Shown: positions 6,569-14,964, numbered from the stretch's first letter. The stretch is 20,365 bases of DNA from Methanobacterium sp. (GCA_028682985.1 JAJRAE010000253.1:1-20365); one strand, 5' to 3'. Program-made: numbers and translations. The notes: a model not told the origin generated them from the sequence alone.

Positions 6569-8062
6569 ATGAACGAACTCATTGCAGTTATGGTTATACT
6601 TCCCATAGCCAGTGCGTTGTTCCTGAACTTCCTCCATGAAAAAGACCGGACTATAAAGATACTGGCCATAGTAACTGCATTTGTCTTACCAGTTCTAGCC
6701 CTTATCGCACCATTTGGAACACACTACTTTGGTGGATACGTCCCTCTGGCCCAGAACATGACCATAGGGCAGGATCTACCTGCCTTGATAACCAACACCC
6801 AGCTCTTCCAGTTCCACCCAGGAATTGTTTACATATTCAACAGTGCACAACAACTCCTTATATTCGTGTTATGCTTAATAGCGTTCTTGGCCATATTCAC
6901 GTCTTTAAATGAGACAAAAAGACCATCAGGAGTATACGCGTTCCTCATGTTCATGGGAACAGCATCAATATCTGCCATACTGTTATCTGATGATATCTTT
7001 AATTTATTCGTGTTCTTTGAGATAGCAGCACTGGCCCAGGTTGGTATAATCGTAGCATCCGGTATAAAAAATAACTATGAAACTGCCCTGAAATATACTC
7101 TGCTGGGAAACATAGCAGGACCTCTACTTCTTTTAGGAATAGCTCTATTGTTAGGACTCACCGGAAATGTAAACATTACAGATATAATATACAGTCTGAA
7201 ACATGGGCTGGTGAATCCATACAGTCCAGCTATATTGATGGCGTTGGGTCTTATAACATTCGGATGGATGTATGCTTCAGGGCTGCCACCATTCCACACC
7301 ATAAAATCTGCAGTGTACAGTAAAGCACTGCCACACGGAGCGGCATTACTGCAGGCCTTTTCAGTGTTCAGCATGGTAGCCATAGGAATAATATTGTTGA
7401 GAATGTTTTCCTACATACCCTTCACCAAAACCGCCATAATAGGAATATCCCTACTGGCAATGGTTCTGGGAATTACCATGGCCATAGTACAAACAGATTT
7501 CAAGAGAATGCTGGGATTTTTGGCAGTGGGGGAACTGGGATACATAGGTATAGGATTAGGACTGGGAACCGCATTCGGAATAACCGCCGGTCTTTTCCAG
7601 GCGGTTAATGAGGCGATTATAACAGCATTCTTATTTATAGGCTTTGGAACAGTGCTCTACAAAACCAGAACTGCAGATACCAGAAAACTGGGAGGAATGA
7701 TGTTTGTAAATCCCAGATTGGCACTGTTGGTTCTCCTTGCCGGATTTGCCATGGCGGGAGTTCCACCGCTTAACGCCTTCCAGAGTAAGCTGATGTTGAT
7801 CCAGGCATCATTACAATCTGGACTACCAGAACTGGGTATAATTATGATACTCCTGAGTATCGTCACCTTCATGACCTTTATGAAAGCATTCTACACCATC
7901 TATATGAGACCTAAACCAGCAGATCTGAAGATATTGGATAATAAAATCCCCAGATCAACCATAATATCAATGGTGGTGTTCCTAATAATCTGTGTGATAC
8001 TGGGACTTTTCCCACAACTCGCAACCAACAGTCTGCAAACACTGGCAGCGGGACTGGTTTAA
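6569..8062 (+). CDS. ehbF: Ehb hydrogenase subunit F, antiporter-like (MrpD/NuoN/MbhH)
   Basis: The main ion-pumping subunit of Ehb: 497 residues, about 13-14 membrane helices, homologous to MrpD and NuoL/M/N of complex I. Key residues of the family are visible: Glu151 in NLFVFFEIAALAQ, Lys175 in ALKYTLLGN, and the broken-helix region SGLPPFHTIKSAVYSKALPHG (236-256) with His243 and Lys246. Glu-Lys pairs of this kind carry ions in complex I relatives. GGAGG at 6557-6561 lies seven bases before the ATG. In Ehb, inward ion flow is thought to drive endergonic ferredoxin reduction; whether H+ or Na+ is used cannot be told here. Confidence 0.93.
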   Translation: MNELIAVMVILPIASALFLNFLHEKDRTIKILAIVTAFVLPVLALIAPFGTHYFGGYVPLAQNMTIGQDLPALITNTQLFQFHPGIVYIFNSAQQLLIFVLCLIAFLAIFTSLNETKRPSGVYAFLMFMGTASISAILLSDDIFNLFVFFEIAALAQVGIIVASGIKNNYETALKYTLLGNIAGPLLLLGIALLLGLTGNVNITDIIYSLKHGLVNPYSPAILMALGLITFGWMYASGLPPFHTIKSAVYSKALPHGAALLQAFSVFSMVAIGIILLRMFSYIPFTKTAIIGISLLAMVLGITMAIVQTDFKRMLGFLAVGELGYIGIGLGLGTAFGITAGLFQAVNEAIITAFLFIGFGTVLYKTRTADTRKLGGMMFVNPRLALLVLLAGFAMAGVPPLNAFQSKLMLIQASLQSGLPELGIIMILLSIVTFMTFMKAFYTIYMRPKPADLKILDNKIPRSTIISMVVFLIICVILGLFPQLATNSLQTLAAGLV

Positions 8063-8076
8063 AGGGGGTCAAAATT

Positions 8077-8415
8077 ATGAGTTTCTACGATGTGATAATA
8101 AAAAGAATAAGGGAAATACAGGAAAAAGCTGAAGAAGAGGAGCCCGTAACTAATGTAACGGCTTCAGCAATGCTTACTGCAGAATTAACCCTCATAGCAT
8201 CCCTACTTATAGCAGTAGTAATGATAAGGCTGATACACCCCATTTTGATGATCATCATGATAATAGTCATCTTCATCATAGCCCTGATGGCAATGCCCAT
8301 AATGCCCAAACTGCGCCAGGAACAGAATGACTCATTTAATAATATGATTTTTTACGTGATTATGGCCTTGGGAATTATAATAGCCCTGTTCTATTGGGGG
8401 AATTTAAATGTTTAA
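8077..8415 (+). CDS. ehbG: Ehb hydrogenase subunit G, integral membrane protein
   Basis: A 112-residue protein with a charged N-terminal stretch (1-28, rich in Glu and Lys, probably an amphipathic helix) followed by three hydrophobic segments (about 31-48, 52-75, 91-108). It has no catalytic motif and no homology I can name outside Ehb; the assignment rests on its place between ehbF and ehbH and on its membrane profile. The gene overlaps ehbH by eight bases. It counts among the membrane subunits that are specific to Ehb rather than shared with Ech. Confidence 0.8.
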   Translation: MSFYDVIIKRIREIQEKAEEEEPVTNVTASAMLTAELTLIASLLIAVVMIRLIHPILMIIMIIVIFIIALMAMPIMPKLRQEQNDSFNNMIFYVIMALGIIIALFYWGNLNV

Positions 8416-8686
8416 TGGTATAAAAAGTTTAGTAGGATTACTGGCCCTGGCTATATTTGGAATAACCCTGTTTCAGGCCATAATTGGATTTAAAGAAGCT
8501 CTATATCCTGGAATAAGCTACCTTTACAATTGGATAGGGCCGCATATAGCACCAAACGCAGTTACTAATGTGGTGTTTGATTGGAGAGGATACGACACCC
8601 TGGGCGAGGCATTGATACTGGTCACCGCAGTGGTGATTACCTTATTGATATTTGGAAGAGGTAAAGTACAGCTGGGAGGAAAATAG
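8408..8686 (+). CDS. ehbH: Ehb hydrogenase subunit H (MbhE-like)
   Basis: A 92-residue protein with two membrane helices. TNVVFDWRGYDTLGEALIL (53-71) matches the V-D-F-R-G-x-D-T-L-G-E signature shared by MbhE and the end of MrpA, where an acidic residue pair lies in the ion path. This supports the view that Ehb carries a full Mrp-type module. The start codon lies inside the end of ehbG, and the 3' end (GGGAGGAAAATAG) supplies the ribosome site for ehbI two bases away. Confidence 0.86.
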   Translation: MFNGIKSLVGLLALAIFGITLFQAIIGFKEALYPGISYLYNWIGPHIAPNAVTNVVFDWRGYDTLGEALILVTAVVITLLIFGRGKVQLGGK

Positions 8687-8688
8687 AA

Positions 8689-9177
8689 ATGAGCACCATA
8701 TTAAAACTCTTCATATTCCCTGCCGCCATAATAATATTCTGTTTAGGAGTTAACACCATATTAGGGGGACATATAACCCCGGGAGGAGGTTTCCAGGGTG
8801 GAGCTATAATAGCAGGAGCTTTCATATTTGGGGCAGTAATATACGGTCTCAAGGACTCCCCCATAAAGTTCTCCCATGATTTCATGGCCCAAATGGAAAG
8901 TGCCGGGGCACTGGCCTACGTTTTCCTGGGACTGGCCGGGCTGATATTTTCAGGATTCTTCCTGTATAATCTGGGTGTGGACCTCTATGGAATAATACCA
9001 CCGTTTATCAAAACACTGTTCGATTATCCTGATCCTATAAATGCCGGGATAATACCCTATCTGAACTTCGTAGTAGGAATTAAAGTTATGGTAGGTTTAA
9101 GTGCAGTTGTTATAGCCTTTTTAGGATTTAAGGGCGAATTTAGCGAAGATGAAGAAGAAATAGAGGAGATAGATTAG
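8689..9177 (+). CDS. ehbI: Ehb hydrogenase subunit I (MrpB/MbhF-like)
   Basis: A 162-residue membrane protein with about four helices. GHITPGGGFQGG (27-38) is the MrpB/MnhB signature. The C-terminus (150-162) is unusually acidic, EDEEEIEEID, and probably faces the cytoplasm. MrpB-like subunits lie in the small-subunit part of the antiporter module; in MBH the counterpart is MbhF. The gene is separated from ehbJ by a single base, and a GAGGAGAT ribosome site for ehbJ lies within its last codons. Confidence 0.88.
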   Translation: MSTILKLFIFPAAIIIFCLGVNTILGGHITPGGGFQGGAIIAGAFIFGAVIYGLKDSPIKFSHDFMAQMESAGALAYVFLGLAGLIFSGFFLYNLGVDLYGIIPPFIKTLFDYPDPINAGIIPYLNFVVGIKVMVGLSAVVIAFLGFKGEFSEDEEEIEEID

Positions 9178-9178
9178 A

Positions 9179-9463
9179 ATGTTCTATGCAGGCCCCTTAA
9201 TTCTAGGATTCCTACTGGGATTTATCCTGGGAAGCAGAATAAAATTCAACCTATCTAGTGGATTAAATTTTACCACAGGAAGCTACATCATAATTTTTAT
9301 AGCAGCAGTTATAGCAGCCTATCTTATAGGTCCCTTTCCCTATTACCTGGACGCACCTTTAGCATCCGGCTTTATTTCAGCACTTATAGGGATATTCATA
9401 GGTAAAATAGTACTGGGAAGAGATATTAAAGAAAATAAAGAAAATAATAAAGAAAACTTTTAA
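9179..9463 (+). CDS. ehbJ: Ehb hydrogenase subunit J, integral membrane protein
   Basis: A 94-residue protein with three hydrophobic segments (about 3-19, 34-52, 60-82) and a Lys/Glu/Asn-rich tail (84-94). It has no motif I can link to a wider family; the name comes from its operon position and membrane profile. It closes the block of membrane subunits before the iron-sulfur and catalytic genes. A 37-nt gap with AAGGTAAT precedes ehbK. Confidence 0.8.
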   Translation: MFYAGPLILGFLLGFILGSRIKFNLSSGLNFTTGSYIIIFIAAVIAAYLIGPFPYYLDAPLASGFISALIGIFIGKIVLGRDIKENKENNKENF

Positions 9464-9500
9464 CCAAGAAAAACAAGTTTACAGTAGAAGGTAATAGCTA

Positions 9501-10859
9501 ATGTTTCTATCAACAAACAAATGCGAAGGCAGAGGAGAATGCATCAAAGAATGCCCAACAGAAGCTATACGGCTTATAGAAGGCAAAGCATTTAGCTGTA
9601 TAACCTGCGGAGCCTGTGCCGAAGCCTGTCCTAACAAAGCCATCAAGAGAAATAGATACGGAGGATACGTGGTGGACCGGGCTAAATGCAACGCCTGCGG
9701 TATATGCGAGATGACCTGCCCGGTAAACAGTATAAAAATAGAGGAAGGAGTAGTTAAAGGTATATGTGCACGTTGCGGAATATGTGCCGGAGCCTGTCCA
9801 TTGAATGCCCGAATCGATGCCTTTGATGTCATAGAAGAAAGACAGCTCCAATTTTTACAATCACTAAATTTAACCATACAACCAGAAGTGAAGATGCATA
9901 CGGAAGGTCAAAAAGCAGAAAGAATAGGCTTAATCACCGATCAGGATAAATGCACCCTCTGCAAGAGATGCGAATACTACTGCCCTACCGGGGCCATCAT
10001 GGTTGATATAGACCAGGAAGGCATATGCAGTGAGTGCCGGATATGTGAAGACGTATGCCCAGCCGGTGCCATAACCGATACCACCATAGATCCTGAGAAA
10101 TGCACCTTATGCCTGGAATGTGTTAAAGAATGTCCTAATAAAGCCATAAGCATTGAAGACTTCCAGGTGAAAATAAATAAACCACAACCTGGAGAAGAAA
10201 TAACAGGAAAACTGGTTTCCTGCCTGAACTGTGGCCTGTGCACCGAAGCATGCAGCCATGGAGCACTCAAGATGGTGGATGGAAAGATACGCTACGACCC
10301 CACTTTTTGTGAAGAATGCGAAGAAATGGAATGCCTTGATGTCTGTCCAGTGGGAACTTTACGACTTTCAGATGAAATAGAAAGAAGAATAAAAGGATTC
10401 TGCGTATCATGCGGAAGGTGCGTTAAGGCATGTGATGTTAATGAAGCAAGAAGCTTTGATGTAATAACCTGGGATGGAACAGTATCAGAAGACTGCATAT
10501 CCTGCGGTGTCTGCGCCGAAATCTGCCCCAAAAAAGCCATCACCCTAAAGAGGGGATCCATAAATGTGGATACAGATAAATGCGTCCTCTGCGAGAAATG
10601 CGCTATCCACTGCCCTGCCGAAGCAATTCCCAGGACAACCCAGCTTAAAAAATCTATCAAAGAAGGATTCACCTTTGTACAGGACAAACTCTGCATGAAC
10701 TGTAAGTTATGCACCAAGATATGTCCGGAAGAAGCCATAACCGAAAAAGACGGTAAAATAGTGGTAGATGATACAAAATGCACATATTGCGGAGCATGTT
10801 TCAACGCATGCCCTGCAAGAGCCATATTACTTGAAAGAGAATTTGAGGTGGCAAAATGA
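9501..10859 (+). CDS. ehbK: Ehb polyferredoxin, 14 cysteine motifs
   Basis: A 452-residue iron-sulfur protein made almost only of ferredoxin repeats, expected to wire electrons between the hydrogenase core and soluble ferredoxin on the cytoplasmic face. I count 14 C-x2-C-x2-C-x3-C type motifs, starting at Cys8, 33, 63, 89, 151, 176, 201, 241, 270, 301, 332, 361, 398 and 427. This equals the 14[4Fe-4S] polyferredoxin reported for the Methanothermobacter ehb operon. Two are irregular: the first (Cys8, Cys14, Cys18) has Arg11 where the second cysteine should be, and the ninth has a two-residue insertion (Cys270, 273, 278, 282). A spacer of about 50 residues (100-150) splits the protein into 4 and 10 motifs. 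The stop overlaps ehbL by four bases (ATGA). Confidence 0.95.
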   Translation: MFLSTNKCEGRGECIKECPTEAIRLIEGKAFSCITCGACAEACPNKAIKRNRYGGYVVDRAKCNACGICEMTCPVNSIKIEEGVVKGICARCGICAGACPLNARIDAFDVIEERQLQFLQSLNLTIQPEVKMHTEGQKAERIGLITDQDKCTLCKRCEYYCPTGAIMVDIDQEGICSECRICEDVCPAGAITDTTIDPEKCTLCLECVKECPNKAISIEDFQVKINKPQPGEEITGKLVSCLNCGLCTEACSHGALKMVDGKIRYDPTFCEECEEMECLDVCPVGTLRLSDEIERRIKGFCVSCGRCVKACDVNEARSFDVITWDGTVSEDCISCGVCAEICPKKAITLKRGSINVDTDKCVLCEKCAIHCPAEAIPRTTQLKKSIKEGFTFVQDKLCMNCKLCTKICPEEAITEKDGKIVVDDTKCTYCGACFNACPARAILLEREFEVAK

Positions 10860-11341
10860 AAGATTTCATTAGAGTATTCCTGGAGGGTATAATAAACAAC
10901 TCAAAACGAATATTATTTGCCTCAGACCGGGTAACAGATATGGAGATAAGGAACAGAATCCTGGAAGGCCGAGTTACACCCACCGATAAAGTAGCGGAAA
11001 TACCCTGCATAGGATGCGGAGGATGCTGCAATGCCTGCCCTACAGAAGCTATATACATGCTGGATTTGGATGAACCCGTTGAAATTATTGAGGGAATGGT
11101 GAAAAAACAGATACCAGTATTAAATAGTGAGAAATGCGTTAACTGCTATTACTGTCATGATTTCTGTCCATTATATGCCTTGTTTGGAAAGGCAGGGACA
11201 ATACATCCCAACGACGTAGGTGAAGTGGAGTTAAATATAGGAGAACTTCTTGAAAAACCAATAAAGATATCTGATGATAAATTAGCCTTTATAGCACAAT
11301 ATTTATCCGATTCAACTGTTTTAAAGAAAAGAAAAACTTAA
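10856..11341 (+). CDS. ehbL: Ehb 2[4Fe-4S] ferredoxin-type subunit
   Basis: A 161-residue protein with two canonical [4Fe-4S] motifs, Cys51-54-57-61 and Cys94-97-100-104, separated by 32 residues. This corresponds to the NuoI/EchF-type electron-transfer subunit and to the 2[4Fe-4S] ferredoxin described for the Methanothermobacter ehb operon. The charged N-terminal 45 residues and the C-terminal 55 residues lack cysteines and may dock it on the membrane arm. The start overlaps the ehbK stop in ATGA, so the two iron-sulfur proteins should be made in step. Confidence 0.92.
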   Translation: MKDFIRVFLEGIINNSKRILFASDRVTDMEIRNRILEGRVTPTDKVAEIPCIGCGGCCNACPTEAIYMLDLDEPVEIIEGMVKKQIPVLNSEKCVNCYYCHDFCPLYALFGKAGTIHPNDVGEVELNIGELLEKPIKISDDKLAFIAQYLSDSTVLKKRKT

Positions 11342-11377
11342 TTCGATTTATAGATTCCTTAAATTTAAGTGATTATC

Positions 11378-11824
11378 ATGAGTTTAAAATCATATTCAAG
11401 AGCCAGAGCAGTTCATGTCATGCTGGTCTACACTGGGGGATGCAATGGATGTGACATTGAAATAGTGAACTGTATTTTCTCACCAAAATACGATGCAGAG
11501 CAATATAAAATTTTCTTAACCTGGAATCCCCGGGAAGCCGACGTACTGGTGGTCACGGGTCCAGTTACAGCACATAATGAAAAACCATTAAAAGCTATCT
11601 ATGAAGCCATTCCAGAACCCAAAGCAGTTATAGCAGCCGGTGCATGCGCACTTATGGGTGGGGTTTACAAGAATATACATGGAGATATCCCTTCCGAAGA
11701 AATATGCGGACCAGTTGATCAGGTCATACCCGTAGATGCCAAAGTACCGGGATGTGCAGTAAGACCAGAAGATGTACTCGCAGGAGCAGTAGCTGCACTG
11801 CCTAAATTATTAGATGCAGAATAA
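11378..11824 (+). CDS. ehbM: Ehb [NiFe]-hydrogenase small subunit
   Basis: A 148-residue NuoB/EchC-type small subunit that carries the proximal [4Fe-4S] cluster next to the nickel site. The four ligands are visible: Cys22 and Cys25 in GGCNGCDIE, Cys90 in AAGACALMGG, and Cys126 in PGCAVRPED. It lacks the extra cluster motifs and the Tat signal of periplasmic uptake hydrogenases, as expected for the energy-converting group 4 type. ATG at 11378 is preferred over the in-frame GTG at 11369, since AGTGAT then serves as ribosome site. A 55-nt gap follows before ehbN. Confidence 0.94.
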   Translation: MSLKSYSRARAVHVMLVYTGGCNGCDIEIVNCIFSPKYDAEQYKIFLTWNPREADVLVVTGPVTAHNEKPLKAIYEAIPEPKAVIAAGACALMGGVYKNIHGDIPSEEICGPVDQVIPVDAKVPGCAVRPEDVLAGAVAALPKLLDAE

Positions 11825-11879
11825 ATAGAATTCTTTGAATAGATATTTAAATTCCAAAAAACCTTAGGATGTTAAAGTG

Positions 11880-13022
11880 ATGGATAAAGACAAAATAACC
11901 AATGAAACTCCAAAAAAACAAGTAATAGAGACGGAAGTACCCATGGGAACCGTACACTCCGCTGCCATCGAACCATACAGGATACGGTTATTTGTGGAAG
12001 ACGAAATAGTAAAGGACGCCGAGATAACCGTAGGTGTAAACCACCGTGGAGTGGAGCGTATAATGGAAGGCCTGCCTGTTGAAAAGGCCAACAGCCTCAC
12101 TGAGAAAATCTGTGGTATATGTTCCAATAGCCACATTTGGAATTCAGTATTAGTAGCTGAGAAAGCCCTGGGAATTGAAGTACCAGAAAGAGCGCAGTAT
12201 ATAAGGATTATAATGGAAGAATTGGAGAGGTTACACAGCCACATGCTATACTTAGCCCATGGAAATGAAGTGCTGGGACATGAAACCTTCTCTATGAGAT
12301 TATTCTACATAAGAGAAACTGTTATGGAACTCCTCCGAATGATCGGAGGAAACCGGGTGCAGTACGGTGTGTCCATACTGGGGGGAATCAGGCCCCGAGC
12401 CGACCTTAACCAGATGAGGATACAGAAGATAAATGAGGGAATGGACTTTGTAGAAGATAAAATTTCCAATTTCGCTGAACGATTCATTTCCGACCCCATG
12501 ATAATGTCCCGTATAACTGGTGTAGGGATTCTTAAAAAGGAAGATGCATTGAGATTAGCTGCTTCTGGGCCCACTCTAAGAGCTACTGGTGTTAGCATTG
12601 ATCTAAGAAAGGATATGATGGAGTATGATCCCTTTGAATTTGATGTAATCACCCAAGATGATGGAGATGTTAAATCAAACCTCCTGGTAAGAGTGCTGGA
12701 GATCCCAGAAGCCATTAAGATAATAAGACAGGCAGTTAAAAACCTACCAGAAGGCGGGATAACCAACCGCAGCTGGGAGATGTATGACACTCCTATTACC
12801 AAGAGTTATATCGAAGTGCCTCGGGGTAAACTTTATCACTCTTACGCCCTTGAGGAGGGTAGGGTAAGGCATTCTATAGTAAGAACCCCTTCCATAGCTA
12901 ATATAGGGGCTATGGAACAAGCTTGTATAGGTTGTCATATTACAGACGCCCAGTTGGCAGTGGTGCAGTGCGACCCATGTTTCACCTGCACAGACCGGGC
13001 TATACAGATTATTAAATTATAG
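11880..13022 (+). CDS. ehbN: Ehb [NiFe]-hydrogenase large subunit
   Basis: The 380-residue catalytic subunit, which binds the Ni-Fe(CN)2CO centre. Both ligand pairs are present: Cys78 and Cys81 in EKICGICSN, and Cys367 and Cys370 in CDPCFTCTDR. Only seven residues follow Arg373, so there is little or no C-terminal extension for a maturation protease; this is known from some Ech/Coo-type large subunits and suggests processing without cleavage (inference). The NuoD-like core ERLHSHMLYLAHG is also visible. ATG at 11880 is chosen over the adjacent GTG at 11877 because AGGATG lies seven bases before it. Reaction: H2 = 2 H+ + 2 e-, coupled to ferredoxin. Confidence 0.96.
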   Translation: MDKDKITNETPKKQVIETEVPMGTVHSAAIEPYRIRLFVEDEIVKDAEITVGVNHRGVERIMEGLPVEKANSLTEKICGICSNSHIWNSVLVAEKALGIEVPERAQYIRIIMEELERLHSHMLYLAHGNEVLGHETFSMRLFYIRETVMELLRMIGGNRVQYGVSILGGIRPRADLNQMRIQKINEGMDFVEDKISNFAERFISDPMIMSRITGVGILKKEDALRLAASGPTLRATGVSIDLRKDMMEYDPFEFDVITQDDGDVKSNLLVRVLEIPEAIKIIRQAVKNLPEGGITNRSWEMYDTPITKSYIEVPRGKLYHSYALEEGRVRHSIVRTPSIANIGAMEQACIGCHITDAQLAVVQCDPCFTCTDRAIQIIKL

Positions 13023-13105
13023 AAAATGATAATCAGGAATAAATGCTATTCCGACGGAGAATAAATCCAAAGGAAGAAGATTATCCATAAATGGAGATTG
13101 AATAA
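13023..13105 (+). other. Longest gap inside the ehb operon
   Basis: This 83-nt gap between the large-subunit gene and ehbO has no coding capacity. It holds a small inverted repeat, TATTC at 13047-13051 with GAATA at 13059-13063, and the ribosome site GGAG at 13093-13096. No TATA box convinces me, so I read it as an intra-operon spacer that might carry an RNA-processing structure. Confidence 0.3.
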
Positions 13106-14104
13106 ATGACCATCGTTGATTCACTAATTGCCGTACTTGCAGTAATCGGAACTTTAATAGTTGCCTTTGTGGTGAGTGTCTGGCTGCCGGGTATTGAAAG
13201 GAAACTGATCCAAGCCAGGATACAGCAAAGGATAGGCCCACCCTTATCGAGTCCGGGTTTAATGGCGCCTATTAAATTCTTCTTTAAGGAGATAATCAAT
13301 CCTAATTCTCCCATGCCAAAACTGTATAATGCACTGCCCTTAATTGGAATAATCATAACTCTATTCCTTCTTATGATCATAATGCCCCAATTATATCCTC
13401 TGGCTGCCTTTACCAGTGTAATAGCACTAGTAGGGCTTTTAAAGATCGAGGAAGTACTCTACATGTTCATGGGAACCCTCTCAAAATCAGTTTTATCCGT
13501 AAAGATGCCCTTTCCAGATGTGGTAAAGGGAGCGAAACATCCGGAAGTTCCTAGATCATTTATAGAAGAGCTGAGTTCAATGCGAGCTTTCCGGCTAATA
13601 GCATTCGGTTCTTTTCCTATTTATTTAGCAATCTTCATACCGGTGGCCATGGCAGGCAGCATATTTATAGAGGACATAGTAGCCTACCAGCAACTACACG
13701 GACCGGTTCTTTTCTCACTGGCAGGTATCCTGGGAGCGGTAGTGTACTTCTTTGGATTCATGATCCTTCTTAACGAGTATCCCTTTTCCATACTTAAAAC
13801 CAAGGCGGATGTGATAGAAGGACCCCTCCTTGAATATGCATCCAAATATCGGGCCTATGTTTTCATCAGTCGAGGACTTCTCATATTTGTACTAGCCTGC
13901 ATATTCTCCACTTTGTTTCTGGGAATACCGCCCAACATACTGAGCTGGACTATTCTACTCAACATAGTGGTTACACTGGCTTTCACCATCTTGATGGCCA
14001 TAGTAAGTGCATTCTCTCCCATATTCACCTTCAAACAATTCTATCCTGTTGTTGCTGGGATTTCCCTTCTGGGTGTACTGGGCATCATAGCATCTTTCCT
14101 TTAA
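13106..14104 (+). CDS. ehbO: Ehb membrane anchor subunit O (NuoH/EchB/MbhM-like)
   Basis: A 332-residue protein with about eight membrane helices, homologous to NuoH of complex I. Diagnostic parts are GIERKLIQARIQQRIGPP (29-46) in the first cytoplasmic loop, followed by a KFFFKE element, and the later EYPFSILKTKADVIEGPLLEY segment, the counterpart of the acidic NuoH loop near the quinone cavity. This subunit joins the EhbM/EhbN hydrogenase core to the antiporter-like arm and transmits the redox energy. GGAG lies nine bases before the ATG. It is the fourth of the subunits shared by all Ech-type hydrogenases. Confidence 0.94.
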   Translation: MTIVDSLIAVLAVIGTLIVAFVVSVWLPGIERKLIQARIQQRIGPPLSSPGLMAPIKFFFKEIINPNSPMPKLYNALPLIGIIITLFLLMIIMPQLYPLAAFTSVIALVGLLKIEEVLYMFMGTLSKSVLSVKMPFPDVVKGAKHPEVPRSFIEELSSMRAFRLIAFGSFPIYLAIFIPVAMAGSIFIEDIVAYQQLHGPVLFSLAGILGAVVYFFGFMILLNEYPFSILKTKADVIEGPLLEYASKYRAYVFISRGLLIFVLACIFSTLFLGIPPNILSWTILLNIVVTLAFTILMAIVSAFSPIFTFKQFYPVVAGISLLGVLGIIASFL

Positions 14105-14145
14105 AATTAATAGTAGATATTTAGATAAAATCGGTGATATTAAAA

Positions 14146-14412
14146 ATGAAATTCGTAGTTAGACCTTTACATATCATTAGTGTAGGTGGTTACATCGTGG
14201 AAACTGACTTTCCATACCGTAACATAATAGTGGTTAACCCTACAGAAGAACCAATAAAAATTGATATTCCCATTTTTTCTGAAGACTGGATTGACAGACA
14301 CCGCCAGTTAGGTTTAGAAATCATACTCATTAAAGAAGAGCAAAACTTTCTGAGTAGTTTCAGAAAGGCTAAAGTAAAATTGGACAGGTTAAAAGAGGAA
14401 TTAACTGAATAA
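14146..14412 (+). CDS. ehbP: Ehb hydrogenase subunit P, small soluble protein
   Basis: An 88-residue hydrophilic protein without cysteines or membrane segments: a beta-rich N-terminal part (MKFVVRPLHIISVGGYIVE) and a charged helical C-terminus (about 55-88). It matches EhbP by position directly after ehbO and by its size; no activity is known to me. ATG at 14146 is preferred over the in-frame GTG at 14134 because GGTGAT then stands seven bases upstream as the ribosome site. It is the last gene of the operon here: a convergent gene ends 54 nt further on, and no ehbQ follows. Confidence 0.82.
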   Translation: MKFVVRPLHIISVGGYIVETDFPYRNIIVVNPTEEPIKIDIPIFSEDWIDRHRQLGLEIILIKEEQNFLSSFRKAKVKLDRLKEELTE

Positions 14413-14465
14413 ATTATATTTATGTGGATAGATGTCTAAATTTTGTGAAAATTCCTGATTTAAAT

Positions 14466-14906
14466 TTATTTAGAATTTTTGTTTTCAGATATATTTTTTA
14501 ACGCTTTATTCATAAGTTTAAACCCAGATTCAGTATCTTTTAATAAACTGGAAAAGAATGGGATTAATATTCCATTAAATCTTTCTTTTTGAATAAATAA
14601 CGTTTTATTATGATTTAAGTTTCTTAAAATAAAACTGTGTTCCCCATCAAATAATTTAGGAATCCAAAGTCTCCCAAACCATCTTAGTTCTTTCTCTGGT
14701 TTATAAATTAAAATAGTTGGCTTTAATCTCATCCCATTTGAATGGGGTGGTTTAATAAAAACATCGATTTGTGATCCTTCCTGCTGATTTCCGGATATTT
14801 CCTGAATAAATGGATTCCATTTGGGAAAATTTTCAAATTCATTTAATATTCCCCATACCACACGAGTAGAAGCATTAATTTCTATTTCTGTATAGATTTC
14901 TTTCAT
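14466..14906 (-). CDS. SRPBCC (START/polyketide cyclase-like) protein
   Basis: A 146-residue protein of the SRPBCC fold, which forms a deep hydrophobic pocket for lipids or other apolar ligands. The start, IYTEIEINASTRVVWGILNEFENFPKWNPF as successive parts of the N-terminal strand and helices (4-33), is typical: strand, Ser/Thr-x-x-V-W helix, then F-x-x-W-N-P. The middle has EKELRWFGRL, a usual position of the family. There is no catalytic motif. It converges on ehbP and lies 58 nt downstream of the flavoprotein gene on the same strand; a TATA-like box near 14948-14954 could give it its own promoter. Ligand unknown; location suggests a partner of the lipid-type genes upstream. Confidence 0.8.
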   Translation of the reverse strand: MKEIYTEIEINASTRVVWGILNEFENFPKWNPFIQEISGNQQEGSQIDVFIKPPHSNGMRLKPTILIYKPEKELRWFGRLWIPKLFDGEHSFILRNLNHNKTLFIQKERFNGILIPFFSSLLKDTESGFKLMNKALKNISENKNSK

Positions 14907-14964
14907 TATTAATTATATTATTTTTAGATCACAAAAAATTTTACCTAAATATAATTAAATTTCT

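Noticed and set aside
9479..9877. Long open frames antisense to ehbK (also 9977-10270 and 10292-10825 on the minus strand)
   Set aside because: They mirror the cysteine-rich repeats of ehbK on the opposite strand, giving repetitive His/Ser/Gln-rich proteins without ribosome sites or family motifs.
9501..10859. Tandem repeats in ehbK considered as a CRISPR-like or recombinogenic repeat array
   Set aside because: The periodicity comes from protein-level ferredoxin motifs with varied spacing and diverged bases, not from conserved DNA repeats.
12305..12802. A 165-residue open frame antisense to the hydrogenase large subunit gene
   Set aside because: It is fully covered by ehbN, whose nickel ligands are intact, and has no start signal.
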